A stretch of DNA of 32,500 nucleotides from Mesostigma viride (GCA_009746045.1 RPFO01001162.1:125001-157500); one strand, 5' to 3'; counted from the stretch's first letter, positions 11,220 to 21,198 are shown. Notes: generated from the letters alone by a model not told the origin. Program-made: numbers and translations.

Positions 11220-11263
11220 GTTTAAGATTGGGGTCCGGCCGACCCAGGGCTGCGATCTTAAAC
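11220..11263. repeat. Nested inverted repeat
   Basis: GTTTAAGAT (11220-11228) pairs with ATCTTAAAC (11255-11263), and inside it GGGTC (11231-11235) pairs with GACCC (11241-11245). Either a hairpin or two opposed copies of the GATCTTAAA motif that recurs downstream. Confidence 0.7.
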
Positions 11264-11488
11264 CTAAAATCAAATCAAGGGCTGATGATCTTAAAGTTGA
11301 GAGCTGTAGGCGATCTTAAACCTGATGCGGCATACCTGAGTACCAGAGAATCAAGTATATCGCATAGACGCATACCACTAGCTGACCAGCTATTTGTACC
11401 TACATTAAGATCTTTTGCCCAAAACCAGCCCTGCGATCTTAAAGCTGAAATTCCTAAATCCAGGGTCTATGGGAGTTGGACTTATGCT

Positions 11489-11507
11489 CACGTGACGCAG
11501 TCACGTG
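11489..11507. repeat. Perfect palindrome with E-box/G-box core
   Basis: CACGTGAC, a 3-nt spacer GCA, then GTCACGTG. Each arm contains a CACGTG core, the known binding core of bHLH and bZIP factors; binding here is only inference. The related string CACGTGACGCA also occurs on the minus strand near 32187-32197. Confidence 0.75.
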
Positions 11508-11679
11508 TCTATTAATTAATTAATTAATGGGAGTTGGACTACAAGTCAAGAGTCAGCAGGGCCTGGCATGGCGGACGGACGTCGGTGGCACCATTGGCAT
11601 GAGGCCCGCCGCTGCATCCGTCCGTCAAGGTGCTGGCGTGGCTCCTCATCGTAGTCATCAGTCATGTGCAATCATCATC

Positions 11680-11684
11680 GCTGT
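11680..11684. repeat. Target-site duplication, left, of chromovirus
   Basis: GCTGT, repeated at 21101-21105. A 5-bp duplication is usual for Ty3-type integrases. Confidence 0.9.
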
Positions 11685-12387
11685 TGTAACGACTAAAAAT
11701 GTTGTGTTTGCAACAGCCTCAGTATCAACATTAGCGTGAAAAGATCTTTATACCTGGGTTGGAGTCGCGACAGATAACTTCACGTCCAGAGAAGCAATGA
11801 AGATGGATCTTCAACAGTTAAGGGAATGAGTCCCCACCCTTGTTAGACACAACAGACAAGTTATATCCAAGTCGACTATCTGTTGAAGTTATAGTTGACT
11901 TTTGGCAAGGGTTGTTTGATTGATGAAACAAGGAAACCCTTGAATTACACCATAGCTTTAGCTCTCACGTACGCACACATGCACGGCCGCCCCAAACAGG
12001 ATAAAAGTCATCGTGCACGCAGCATCCATCCAACCCTAACCCGGAAGGACCAATCAAAAGTGAGGATCACTCAAGATAAGATCTTAGCCTCCGAATCCTC
12101 CACACAACACAAAGCCAGCACATACGAAATCTCAATGACCTGGAACCAAATCCACCAGGTACAACGGTACTGCAGAGAATCTATGACTGACTAAACAACA
12201 CCATGCAAAGTACCCTACGTGGATCAGGCCACGACCAATGAGGGTAGAACAATAGATTCGACAGATCTCAGCAGGCCCAATATCTATCAGACGTCGAAGC
12301 CTCCTAACTTCTCAAATAATTGTCCTAAAGAACTCATAATAAGATTCAACAGTAGGAAAACTTTGGATGTAACATTTGGTTGTTACA
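11685..12387 (-). repeat. 3' LTR of chromovirus
   Basis: A 703-bp direct repeat of 20398-21100, with no difference found by eye. On the plus strand it starts TGTAACGAC and ends GGTTGTTACA, so the ends form a TGTAAC/GTTACA inverted repeat. A 99-codon frame inside both LTRs (11895-12194 here) has no known domain and is not called. Confidence 0.95.
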
Positions 12388-12390
12388 TAT

Positions 12391-12399
12391 CTCCCCCTC
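12391..12399 (-). promoter_or_regulatory. Polypurine tract of chromovirus
   Basis: GAGGGGGAG on the minus strand, four bases from the 3' LTR boundary. This is the expected site of plus-strand priming. Confidence 0.8.
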
Positions 12400-12791
12400 A
12401 AGACAGGAACTCCCAGTTCCTAGAAGCCAAGAAGAATAAAACAACAACCTCCACAAAACAACACAACAATAAACAGGAAGTCCACCACCTCTTGGGACAA
12501 GCAAGTGGGTTTTTACATCCCCAAAGGGCCTCCTATCTCAGTATCATCTGATCATGTCAACCCTGAATAAGACAAATTCACCCACAGATGAAATGTCATC
12601 AAGTGACTAACACACAGGCAACCATGCCTGGATAATACAACTGCAAAGCTACCATGAACTCAGAACTGTCATTGCTGGAAATCTGGACTGGACATCAGAA
12701 CTGGTCGCCTCCATTCTGGATCCCCACCTCACTCCACAGCCCATCTCCAACCATCCTGGAACCCTTCACAGAGTGAACCAATCCCCCTTCT
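12400..12791 (-). other. Chromovirus 3' untranslated region
   Basis: About 390 bp between the third ORF's stop codon and the polypurine tract. Nothing recognisable apart from A/C-rich sequence on the plus strand near 12430-12470. Confidence 0.6.
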
Positions 12792-14027
12792 TCATATCCT
12801 TCCCCTCGTTCCAAACACTGGGAAATGCTCCACCATGGACACCAGATCTGGCCAGTTCCTGCTGACCTGAATATCCAAGCAGGTCTCAGCAGCCTTGCCC
12901 AACTCAGCTGAAAACCTACTGCACTGGGCAGGGTAGGACAGAGTGACCACAGCCTGTCGGAGGGGATCGAAGACCCAGCCACTGGCAGTCTTATGGCGAC
13001 ATAGCCAGCTGCTATAGGCCCACCACAGCTGTAGAAAGGCCTTGATAGGCCCCCACCTGGCGCCCAAGATGGGTACCAGCACCCTCAAAGGTGTGAGCCT
13101 GGCCCTCAGCTCGTTAGGGAACTTTGGTAACTGCAGCCCCACAAAGACTGTGCTGTCCTTGTGTGGAAAACAAGACATCACAGAGCAGTTGGACGACGGA
13201 GTAAGGTCAAACTCTCCCTGCTTGACAGCCTGCTCAAGTAGCTCAGTGTAGGTCTGGGAATATCCAACTGGCTTGAGCCCTGCAAAGGCGAGTCTCAGGT
13301 CACTGGGCAGAGCCTCCATCAAGTCCTGGCCCTCCACCGGCCTCATGTCAAACGAAGGCCACGGGTACACTGCAAAGACGGTGTGCATAATGTAAGCCAC
13401 CATAGGTGACCCAATCTCACAGAGACTGGGGGGCAGACAGTCAAGGGCCAACTCTACCATACCCTCAGGTACTAGTTCACCCTCCTCCACCACTGTCTGA
13501 TCCAATGCCTGCATGGCTGTGTACAAGGATTTACACCACTCGCACTGTCCAGGAGCACAATTACGGTGGTCCAAGAACTGCTCCACCTGTTTTGTTGGGA
13601 CAGCTGACCTGGGCAAGTGTACCACCACCTTAGGGGGTGGAGGAGCCTCCGTAGGAGAGGGGACTGAGACCACCGGGGTGGGGATAGCCTCCTGAGCTAC
13701 TGGAGCCTCAGAAACTGCAGGCACAGCAGAACCCACAGTTGGAATGTGCCCAGCCCTCAAGTGTTCTGCCATCTGAGTAACCAGACCCTCCACATTAATC
13801 AACCTGGTTATCAAGGCCCCGTGACGCTGCTCGTGCCGTTGCTGATCATGTACCATACGCTGGAACAGATTGAGAAAATGGGCTTCCACAAACCCAGCGT
13901 CTTCCTGGATCGAAGGGCCCGTGGCTCTGGGGCCAGCGTAGTCGTGCTGAAAGACATACGTAGCCCTCACGTCCTCTTGGGTTCGTGCAGGTGGCCTGGG
14001 TGTCCCCTCAGGATGGGAGTCGGCCAT
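12792..14027 (-). CDS. Chromovirus third ORF, unknown function
   Basis: A 411-residue intact ORF in sense orientation, with its ATG at 14027, 48 nt after the pol stop codon. The TTG seven codons upstream is not needed. The N-terminal third is polar and likely helical around LFQRMVHDQQRHEQRHGALI and the following MAEHLRAGH, possibly a coiled coil. A Pro/Val-rich linker follows (about residues 105-145), then a globular region with a Cys pair (CAPGQCEWC) and a Trp-rich stretch (LQLWWAYSSWLCRH). I see no signal peptide, furin-like site or clear membrane anchor, so it does not look like an envelope protein, although it occupies that position. I do not recognise a family. It has no frameshift, unlike gag-pol in the same element, which may reflect selection or chance. 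Confidence 0.7.
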   Translation of the reverse strand: MADSHPEGTPRPPARTQEDVRATYVFQHDYAGPRATGPSIQEDAGFVEAHFLNLFQRMVHDQQRHEQRHGALITRLINVEGLVTQMAEHLRAGHIPTVGSAVPAVSEAPVAQEAIPTPVVSVPSPTEAPPPPKVVVHLPRSAVPTKQVEQFLDHRNCAPGQCEWCKSLYTAMQALDQTVVEEGELVPEGMVELALDCLPPSLCEIGSPMVAYIMHTVFAVYPWPSFDMRPVEGQDLMEALPSDLRLAFAGLKPVGYSQTYTELLEQAVKQGEFDLTPSSNCSVMSCFPHKDSTVFVGLQLPKFPNELRARLTPLRVLVPILGARWGPIKAFLQLWWAYSSWLCRHKTASGWVFDPLRQAVVTLSYPAQCSRFSAELGKAAETCLDIQVSRNWPDLVSMVEHFPVFGTRGRI

Positions 14028-14075
14028 GGCTGGCAACCACAGACACAAAACACCAAAAAGAGGTGTTAGCAGTGC

Positions 14076-16379
14076 TCACTGGGAGCTATGAAGGGGAGCA
14101 CACCGCTCAGAGCCCATGACATACCACTCAGGCAAGGTGATACCATGACGCTGACAATACTCTAGTACAGCAGAGTGACTGTTGGTGAGATCAGACAACC
14201 ACAGCCACGTAGCAGTCACCTCTAGCTCTCCCTTCCAGTGTACCTTAAACTGCAACTGTTTGGTACGACCTTTCCCCTTCACCCTGTGAGCCAACAACCG
14301 CTCCACTTCATAGATCTTCTCCCCCTCAGAATCCAATTCATAAGGCAAAGGGGCAGACAATCTGCCTGGTAAGGTGTTGCGCCTGTACAGCTTCAGCTGG
14401 GCTAGGTGAAAAATATTATTCCTGAGCTTCCAGTGAGAAGGCACTTGGACCTGGACCACTGTACCATAGTGGAAGGTTGCCAACACTGGGTAAGGACCCA
14501 ACCAGAGTGGTTGCAGTTTCCTGCATTGCTCCTTCTCAGGCAGCACTCTGTTGGCTTCCAACAACACCAAGTCCCCAGGAGCTACAAAGGAATGACTGGC
14601 CACCGTTTGCTGCCAGGCGTTAGTCAGGTACTTGTCCTGTGTCCTCAACAGCTGGGTAGCCACAATGCTGTGAGCCTCCTGGAAGGAAGCCAACAACTGC
14701 TGGACTGAACCAAGACGTCGCTGGAAAGGGCCTTCAGCGTCTCTGTCAGGCAGTTCCAAGTCGAATGGTGTCAAGGGACACTGGCCATTGCAGATCACGA
14801 AGGGGGACATCTGGTGAGGAGCCAGAGGAGAGTTGTTGATTGCGAACTCTATGAAAGGTAGCTTCTTGTCCCAGTCCTTGTTGTCGTGGTACAATAGTGC
14901 TTTTGACACTCCCTGACAATTCTGTTCATCCTCTCCACCGCCCCAGTACTGGCACACCTGTATGCCACACCGAATGCCAGCTTAGTGTCTAGGATGTCAA
15001 AGAATGACTTCCAAAACCCTGACAGCCAAAGGGGGTCCTGATCAGTGATGATCACTCTAGGCATGCCGTGCAGACGGTAGATCTCCTTCATAAACAAATC
15101 CACACACTGTGCAGCGGTGAGATGAGTATTGCAAGGAATCAGATGGCACATCCTGGAAGCCTGTCCATGACCACAAGGATCCTGTCATTGCCACCATCTG
15201 ACATGGGAGACCACAGATAAAATCCATAGTCACACTGATCCAAGGGCGCAGGGGAATGGGCATAGCCATGGGAAAGATGGGCGTGGCTTGGTTCCTGACC
15301 TTATTTCTCTGGCAGGAGTCACAAGAATCCACGTAGGCCTTAACATCCTGATAAAGGCCAGGCCACCAAAACCTCTGCTGCACCTCATGAAGTAGCTTAG
15401 CATAACCAGGATGACACGCAGTCACATCGTCATGGAAACAATGTAACACTGTGGGAATGGCCATCTCAGGCACATACACTTTTCTAGTCACCGTGTGCTC
15501 TGCATCATGAGTGTGAACATACAGAACGCCCTCCCAGTATTCTACAGGTCTATTGCCAAAGTTGCCCCTCTGGATAGCTGCAGTAGCCATGTCCTCCGTC
15601 TTGGTGAAGGCCTTGATGACGTCCAGCAGGGAAATATTTAAAGGATTAGGCAACACCAGGTCCTTGTCAGGTCCCAGGGGCTGCATCTGCATCTCCTCTT
15701 CCTGCCCAGGGCTAGCCACCAACTGCTTGGATGAGACAGTAGTAGCTATAGGCCCTTTTGACCTTGCCATCACCTGAGAGGCCAACACCTTGGACCGGCC
15801 TACCAACACAGGGTCCATGACCCACTTCCTGGGCCTACCTCTGCTGCGCCTAGCAGGGCCTCCCTCACCTGGCTGCACTGTGGGAGTGGGCACCACACCT
15901 TCAGGACTTCTCCTAAGACTGTCAGACAGTGACTGGACACCCTCCTGGACGCCTGTCAACTCTGGGACAGAGCCCTGGTCGATGAGCATCACGGGACCAC
16001 CGTTATTCCCTACAGGTGGTGTCAACAGTTGAGAAACCTTCTGGTTGTTGGCCTGAGCTCTAGTCAAGGCTCCACACTCTACCACAGAAATCAGGGCAGC
16101 ACAGATGTCCAAGTCCTCATGAAAACTTCCCATCAAATCCCTCCTCCTGGACAGGGCGTCAGGCACCACATTCTGCGTACCAGGAATGTACCTCACAGAG
16201 AAAGGTCCAAACCCCCCCAGGAACTCCATCCATCCAGCCATCCTCTTACTCATCCGGGTCTGTTCCAACACATGTACCAAGGGCCTGTGGTCAGTCATCA
16301 GGGTAATAGACTCGTTGCCCTGCCATCCTTGGCGCTGCTGGCCACAGAAAACTGAGCCCCCTTCAGTAGGTGTTCCCAC
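14076..16379 (-). CDS. Chromovirus pol: end of RNase H, integrase, chromodomain (frameshifted)
   Basis: Read in three open segments. The first (16379-15057) has RNase H residues around MTDHRPL and then the integrase zinc-binding H-H-C-C set (HDDVTACHPGY ... DSCDSCQRNK), ending in the start of the catalytic core (VTMDFICGLP). The second (from about 15172 to 14905) has the core with ITDQDPLW and the closing Glu in GAVERMNR. The third (to 14076) carries the integrase C-terminal GPYPVLATF motif and a chromodomain with YEVERLL, VHWKG and ATWLWLSDL (about 14313-14150). The aromatic positions are present, so binding to modified histone tails is plausible from the family. Frame changes fall near 15215, 15180 and 14905. 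The usual HPQTDGQ before the catalytic Glu is CASTGAV here. Confidence 0.88.
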
Positions 16380-18286
16380 TTGTGACAGGCCACCACCAAT
16401 CCCAGCAGCTCCTGCTCATGAACAGGGTAGTTACGTTCTGCAGACGTCATACTCCTGGACATGTATTCCACTGGTTGAGGGCCCTTACCATGATCTTGCA
16501 TTAGTACTGCACCAATAGCACCCTGTGAGGCATCAGACCTAACCTGGTATGGCAAGTCTGGGTTGGGGCCCACCAACAAGGGAGCAGTGGTAAGCTTCTG
16601 CTTCAACACATCAAAAGCTTGCTGGCATGCTGCAGTCCACTCAAAGGGAACATCCTTCTTGAGCAGGGCTAACAGGGGACCAGAGATGGCCGCCATGTCA
16701 GGGATGAACCGTCGGTACCAGCCCACCAGGCCCAGAAAGGATCTGACATCCTGAGCTGACTTCAACACAGGCCACTCCAAAACAGCAGAGACCTTGCTGG
16801 CCTCAGGAGTCATACCTGCAGCGCTCAGCTGGTAGCCCAGAAACTTCACCTCTTGGCCCCACTCCACCTTGGACCTCTTCACCGACAGATGATACTGATG
16901 GATCACCTTAAGGACCTCCTCCACGTTCTCCAGGTGCTCCCTGAAGGTACGAGAGTGTACCAGAATGTCGTCCAGGTAGACGACCACACAAGTCCTGAAG
17001 ACCACCCTGGTAGTGTCACACAAGTGGGCAATGTCCTTGAACCTGGGGTTGCGAAGGTCAGGTGAGATCTGGGGCAGGGCATTTCCAGTCAGGTGGCCAA
17101 AGATGGCATTGACAAACATCTGCATAGTGGCAGGACTGTTAGAGGCACCCATGGGCATTACTGTCCACTGGAACTGTCCCCATGGGGTAGAAAAGGCCGT
17201 CTTGGGGATGTCCTCAGTAGCCACCCTGATCTGCCAGAAAGCATGCCTGAGGTCAAACTTGGTAAAGAAGGCAGCTCCTGCAGTCCTCTCCAGCAACTCA
17301 TCAATTCTGGGCAGAGGGTACCTGGACTTGACAGTCACCTTGTTCAGTCCCCTCAGGTCAATGCACAACCTCCACCCCCCATCATGCTTGGGTACAAGCA
17401 AACACCCAGAACTGAAAGGACTGTTAGCTGGGAGGATCAGACCAGCCTCCAACAGGCCAATAAGTATGGTCTTCAGCTCTGCCATCTCTGCAGGGCCCAT
17501 CCTGTACATAGGCACAAAAGGAGGACGAGCACCCTCTACCAACTTGATGACATGTGTGATGGGTCCCTCAGGAGGATACTGGGGCATCTTGTCCTCAAAG
17601 ATGGCTCCATACCTGTCCAACAAGGCATCATGCTGCTGTTGTTGCTCAGTGGTGACAGTAGAACTGACAGCATTGACAGAATGACCACTAGCAGACTCAG
17701 GTTCATTAGGCACCAAATGCAGGAAAAAGATGTGTTCCACTGGATAGGTGGCCAAATAAGACAGAGTATGCTTGGCAGACCACACATGCTTCAGTAGGGC
17801 AGCCCGTTTCTCCTCCAAAGTCGGCTCTTGATCCACCCCTTTCGCACCTGCTTCCCCTCCCTTGCCATCATTGACAGCTGTCTGTGTGGAACAGCACTCA
17901 GTGGCTGTTCTTCTCCCCCCTGGCAACACACAGGTAGCATCCCACACTGTCCCATCCTTGAACTGGACCACCCTGTCAGGCCAAGAAATAGCAGGATTGG
18001 TGTCAGACAACCATGGGATCCCCAAAATCACATCTGCTGCCGTGAGGGGAATGACATCTGCTGTCACTTCCAAAGTCTGGGATGAACAAACTTGGAAGAT
18101 GAGCTGCACATAGCCAGGTGAGCAGCTTCTCCTGCCATCAGAATACTGCACCATGACAGGTGTGGGGTGGGCCAACACAGGCAACTTCAACTCCTGCACC
18201 AAGGATGCAGCAATATAATTACTGCCAGCACCAGAATCAATCATAAACAAGCAAGCTGGCTGAGCCAAGGGACTGGCACGTTGAGG
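16298..18286 (-). CDS. Chromovirus pol: protease, reverse transcriptase, RNase H (frame open)
   Basis: An open segment of more than 650 codons with no ATG of its own near the start; an in-frame TAG lies just upstream, so it must be joined to gag by a frame change near 18275. The protease has MIDSGAGSNYI and ends with DVILGIPWL. RT motifs in order are SSGCLLVPKHDGGWR, CIDLRGLNKVT, FTKFDLRHAFWQI and the catalytic YLDD at 16978-16967, followed by FLGYQLS and FLGLVGWYRRFI. RNase H begins at SDASQGAIGAVL and continues in the next segment after a frame change near 16330. All catalytic aspartates of PR and RT are present. It is a standard Ty3-type polyprotein. Confidence 0.93.
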   Translation of the reverse strand, partial: PQRASPLAQPACLFMIDSGAGSNYIAASLVQELKLPVLAHPTPVMVQYSDGRRSCSPGYVQLIFQVCSSQTLEVTADVIPLTAADVILGIPWLSDTNPAISWPDRVVQFKDGTVWDATCVLPGGRRTATECCSTQTAVNDGKGGEAGAKGVDQEPTLEEKRAALLKHVWSAKHTLSYLATYPVEHIFFLHLVPNEPESASGHSVNAVSSTVTTEQQQQHDALLDRYGAIFEDKMPQYPPEGPITHVIKLVEGARPPFVPMYRMGPAEMAELKTILIGLLEAGLILPANSPFSSGCLLVPKHDGGWRLCIDLRGLNKVTVKSRYPLPRIDELLERTAGAAFFTKFDLRHAFWQIRVATEDIPKTAFSTPWGQFQWTVMPMGASNSPATMQMFVNAIFGHLTGNALPQISPDLRNPRFKDIAHLCDTTRVVFRTCVVVYLDDILVHSRTFREHLENVEEVLKVIHQYHLSVKRSKVEWGQEVKFLGYQLSAAGMTPEASKVSAVLEWPVLKSAQDVRSFLGLVGWYRRFIPDMAAISGPLLALLKKDVPFEWTAACQQAFDVLKQKLTTAPLLVGPNPDLPYQVRSDASQGAIGAVLMQDHGKGPQPVEYMSRSMTSAERNYPVHEQELLGLVVACHKWEHLLKGAQFSVASSAKDGRATSLLP

Positions 18287-18447
18287 AGCCTAGCCTGAAA
18301 CTTGAGTAAGTGACCTGGTACAGGAGGACCCACAGGGACAGCAGGGTCAGAAGCACCCACAGTGTTCACTGGCCTAACGTCAACAGCAGGCAGGTCAGAC
18401 CTGGCCATGACAGAAGGATGACCTGGGGACCCAACTAGTTTTTTGAC

Positions 18448-20175
18448 TCAGGTGGGTCTGGGATGCTCCACTGCCCGATGGTGGAAGCTGCTCAGGTGGT
18501 GCTGGAGGCTCATCCTCGTCCCCCCATCCTCCTCATCTGCCAGCAGCTGCATGAGAGCGTTCACCATCCTACGCTTATCCTGTCTGCTGAAGGGCCGAGC
18601 GCGGGACTGGAACCTCCCAGAGGGCTGGAAGTTGGGCTGGAACCCTGGCTGCATCCGGTGATCGCCAGCAGGAACGCCAGGAGGAAGGCTGGGTGGCCTG
18701 GGAGATGGCAGGGCGCCAAAAGGTCCTCTCGTGGCAGGGGGAAACTGGTCCCGTCTAGGGCAGTCCCGTGCAAAGTGACCTGGCTGGTTGCAGATAAAAC
18801 AGTTACCCTGGGTGGGATCCAAGCATTGAGCTCCCCAGGAGGTCATCCAGCTGGTTCAGGGACTTCTTGATGGGTGGCACTGGCGTGGCCACAGGCTCCC
18901 ACTTGACAGAAAAAGCAGGCACACGACAAGGGTGAGCACATAAGACAACACCTTGTCCCATTGCCAGTCCACGTAGTCGAACTGGGAGAAGTGCTTGTCC
19001 ACATCCAGTCGCACGTGTGGAGCCATGCCATGCAGTAGTCTGTGAAGCGCCTCTGCGTCAGAGCATTGGGGAATCTTGGCTCTAAGGTTGGTGAATTGCT
19101 CCACGAACTGTGGCAGCGTCAAACCAGCCTGCGTACAGTTAGCCAGTGCGTCCCGATCCATGCGAAGCTGATCCTGGGGTAACAGAAACCGGCGAAAGCC
19201 CAATAGGAGAGAGGGGAGGTCGGTACACGCACGTCCAGCCACAGAACGCAAAAACTCATCAAAACGGTCGCTGGCACTGTCGCTCATCCGCTGCCTAACC
19301 ATTCTCTTCTGGATGTCCATCGTGAGACGTTCCTCTGCCTTGGGCCCGTAGTTGGCGAAGTGGATAGCGAAGACATCCTGAAACTTGGTGGAGAAATGGT
19401 CGAAGCTGCGATGGGTAAGGTTGGTCAGCGATAGCTTGTCTACCGACTCCACCTTGGGAAAAGGAACAGTACGAGGATACAAAGACGTGAGCTCCATCAC
19501 TGGGGCGTGTGGTGCATTCTGACTCTCCGGCAATGTCGCAGCCACCGAGAGCCGTGGAGGCTCATGCCCCTGTGCATCTGTCCCTTCATCAACAAAAGGA
19601 GCGTCAACCGCATATACCCTTCGTATACCCAGTGTTGGAGACGGTTGATCCACGAAAACAGACTCTCCATCGCCCGCCTGCCCTTGCGACTCAAGTTGCT
19701 GCACACGCGCAATAGTCCTACCCACACTCTTCTCCAGCGCTTCCGCCACACTTCTAGCTCTCGCAGCTTCCTCACGTTCATGTTGTAATCGAATTTTCTC
19801 CGCTGTCAGCTCGTCAGCCGCTAGCCGAGTGCCGTCTCGCCCCGGCACCGTGTTGTAGCCAAAACGAATAGCCGAACCGTATTCGGGTGCTGGCGAACGC
19901 GTGTCCCACGTTGGAAACCGTGGTCCACCTCTACCAATGCCACGCAGGGAGGGCTCGCCTGGTTGCACACCGAGGGGCAAGATGGAGAACTTTGGGCCGA
20001 CCGACAGCGAATATCTGCGGGAAGCAGACATTAAGGTGGTATCTCCAAATAGTTGACGTCTGGGAGTAGATGATGAAACCCTTTCATCACCGGTCGTCCG
20101 TTGAGCTGCTAAAGATGTGGTTGCATCTTCAACTCTCTTACTTGATAACGGTGGTTGTGTCTCCGGGTTACTCAT
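18448..20175 (-). CDS. Chromovirus gag with CCHC zinc knuckle (frameshifted)
   Basis: The ATG at 20175 starts MSNPETQ. The first 300 residues include an Arg/Glu-rich helix, probably coiled coil (ADELTAEKIRLQHEREEAAR), and then a retrotransposon Gag domain (TLPQFVEQFTNLRAKI, HRLLHGMAPHVRLDV). The frame runs to a stop at 18856, but a neighbouring frame gives a more natural continuation through about 18970-18860. The original frame then resumes with the knuckle CFICNQPGHFARDC, an Arg/Pro/Phe-rich tail and a final acidic stretch. A run of six C on the plus strand at 18520-18525 and six T at 18439-18444 are places where the better frame changes again. The leader from PBS to ATG is about 210 nt. 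Confidence 0.88.
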
Positions 20176-20384
20176 CACTCCATGGGTCGCGCATGCCGGA
20201 CTGGGGAACGTTAGAGACTTATGGGCTCAAGGCAGTTCTCAGAGCAAGACTGTCACATAAGGATGAGTCACACTCTTAAGAACTGTCCGAATACACAGCA
20301 TAACGTACCCTCTCTGGGTCTGGCAAGAATTCCATTGTTAATCGTGAACTAATACTGTCAAGACAACCAACACCTAGGTAGAAA

Positions 20385-20396
20385 CCTCCGATACCA
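20385..20396 (-). promoter_or_regulatory. Primer binding site of chromovirus
   Basis: TGGTATCGGAGG on the minus strand, one base after the 5' LTR. It is complementary to a tRNA 3' end of the initiator-Met type, whose usual site is TGGTATCAGAG, with one change. Identity of the tRNA is inferred. Confidence 0.8.
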
Positions 20397-20397
20397 A

Positions 20398-21100
20398 TGT
20401 AACGACTAAAAATGTTGTGTTTGCAACAGCCTCAGTATCAACATTAGCGTGAAAAGATCTTTATACCTGGGTTGGAGTCGCGACAGATAACTTCACGTCC
20501 AGAGAAGCAATGAAGATGGATCTTCAACAGTTAAGGGAATGAGTCCCCACCCTTGTTAGACACAACAGACAAGTTATATCCAAGTCGACTATCTGTTGAA
20601 GTTATAGTTGACTTTTGGCAAGGGTTGTTTGATTGATGAAACAAGGAAACCCTTGAATTACACCATAGCTTTAGCTCTCACGTACGCACACATGCACGGC
20701 CGCCCCAAACAGGATAAAAGTCATCGTGCACGCAGCATCCATCCAACCCTAACCCGGAAGGACCAATCAAAAGTGAGGATCACTCAAGATAAGATCTTAG
20801 CCTCCGAATCCTCCACACAACACAAAGCCAGCACATACGAAATCTCAATGACCTGGAACCAAATCCACCAGGTACAACGGTACTGCAGAGAATCTATGAC
20901 TGACTAAACAACACCATGCAAAGTACCCTACGTGGATCAGGCCACGACCAATGAGGGTAGAACAATAGATTCGACAGATCTCAGCAGGCCCAATATCTAT
21001 CAGACGTCGAAGCCTCCTAACTTCTCAAATAATTGTCCTAAAGAACTCATAATAAGATTCAACAGTAGGAAAACTTTGGATGTAACATTTGGTTGTTACA
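20398..21100 (-). repeat. 5' LTR of chromovirus
   Basis: A 703-bp direct repeat of 11685-12387, with no difference found by eye. On the minus strand it begins TGTAACAACC and ends at 20398, followed by the primer binding site. It should hold the element's promoter. Confidence 0.95.
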
Positions 21101-21105
21101 GCTGT
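21101..21105. repeat. Target-site duplication, right, of chromovirus
   Basis: GCTGT, the same as 11680-11684. Confidence 0.9.
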
Positions 21106-21180
21106 AGGTGGCTATAATATGCCGTGGTGACTGACCTTTGCATGTCAATTGCGTAGCCGGGACTTTGAAAGACGAAAATG

Positions 21181-21198
21181 TCATTAATTAATTAATGA
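21181..21198. repeat. TTAA-unit palindrome
   Basis: TCATTAATTAATTAATGA is its own reverse complement. Similar TTAATTAA runs form the tails of the ORF1-type retroelement copies, so this may be an orphan tail. Confidence 0.8.

Larger units (their letters stand above)
10691..11684. promoter_or_regulatory. Upstream region of the CWC25 homologue
   Basis: This is about 1 kb between the CWC25 start codon and the chromovirus 3' LTR. It must hold whatever native promoter remains, but I recognise no TATA box or other core element. It contains four copies of GATCTTAAA (11254, 11287, 11312, 11435), an inverted repeat around 11220-11263 and the palindrome CACGTGAC-GCA-GTCACGTG at 11489-11507. A TTAATTAATTAATTAAT run follows at 11511-11527. 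Confidence 0.4.
11685..21100 (-). mobile_element. Complete Ty3/gypsy LTR retrotransposon (chromovirus)
   Basis: A 9,416-bp element transcribed on the minus strand. Two 703-bp LTRs that look identical by eye start TGTAAC and end GTTACA, flanked by GCTGT. In transcriptional order it has an initiator-tRNA-type primer binding site, gag with a CCHC knuckle, protease, RT, RNase H, integrase with a chromodomain, an extra ORF, a purine tract and the 3' LTR. The order PR-RT-RH-INT plus the chromodomain places it among chromoviruses. Gag-pol needs about nine changes of frame to read through, while the third ORF and the integrase C-terminus are open. Identical LTRs mean a young insertion. It lies about 1 kb upstream of the CWC25 homologue in the same orientation. 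Confidence 0.95.

Noticed and set aside
11895-12194. 99-codon ORF in the chromovirus LTR, identical at 20608-20907
   Set aside because: It is duplicated only because the LTR is duplicated. It is antisense to the element and has no recognisable domain.
21145-21155. TCAATTGCGT as a left target duplication for copy C (it matches about 32179-32189)
   Set aside because: It would put the RT relic and a CA repeat inside the element. The 10-base match could be chance, and the left boundary shows no other element signal.
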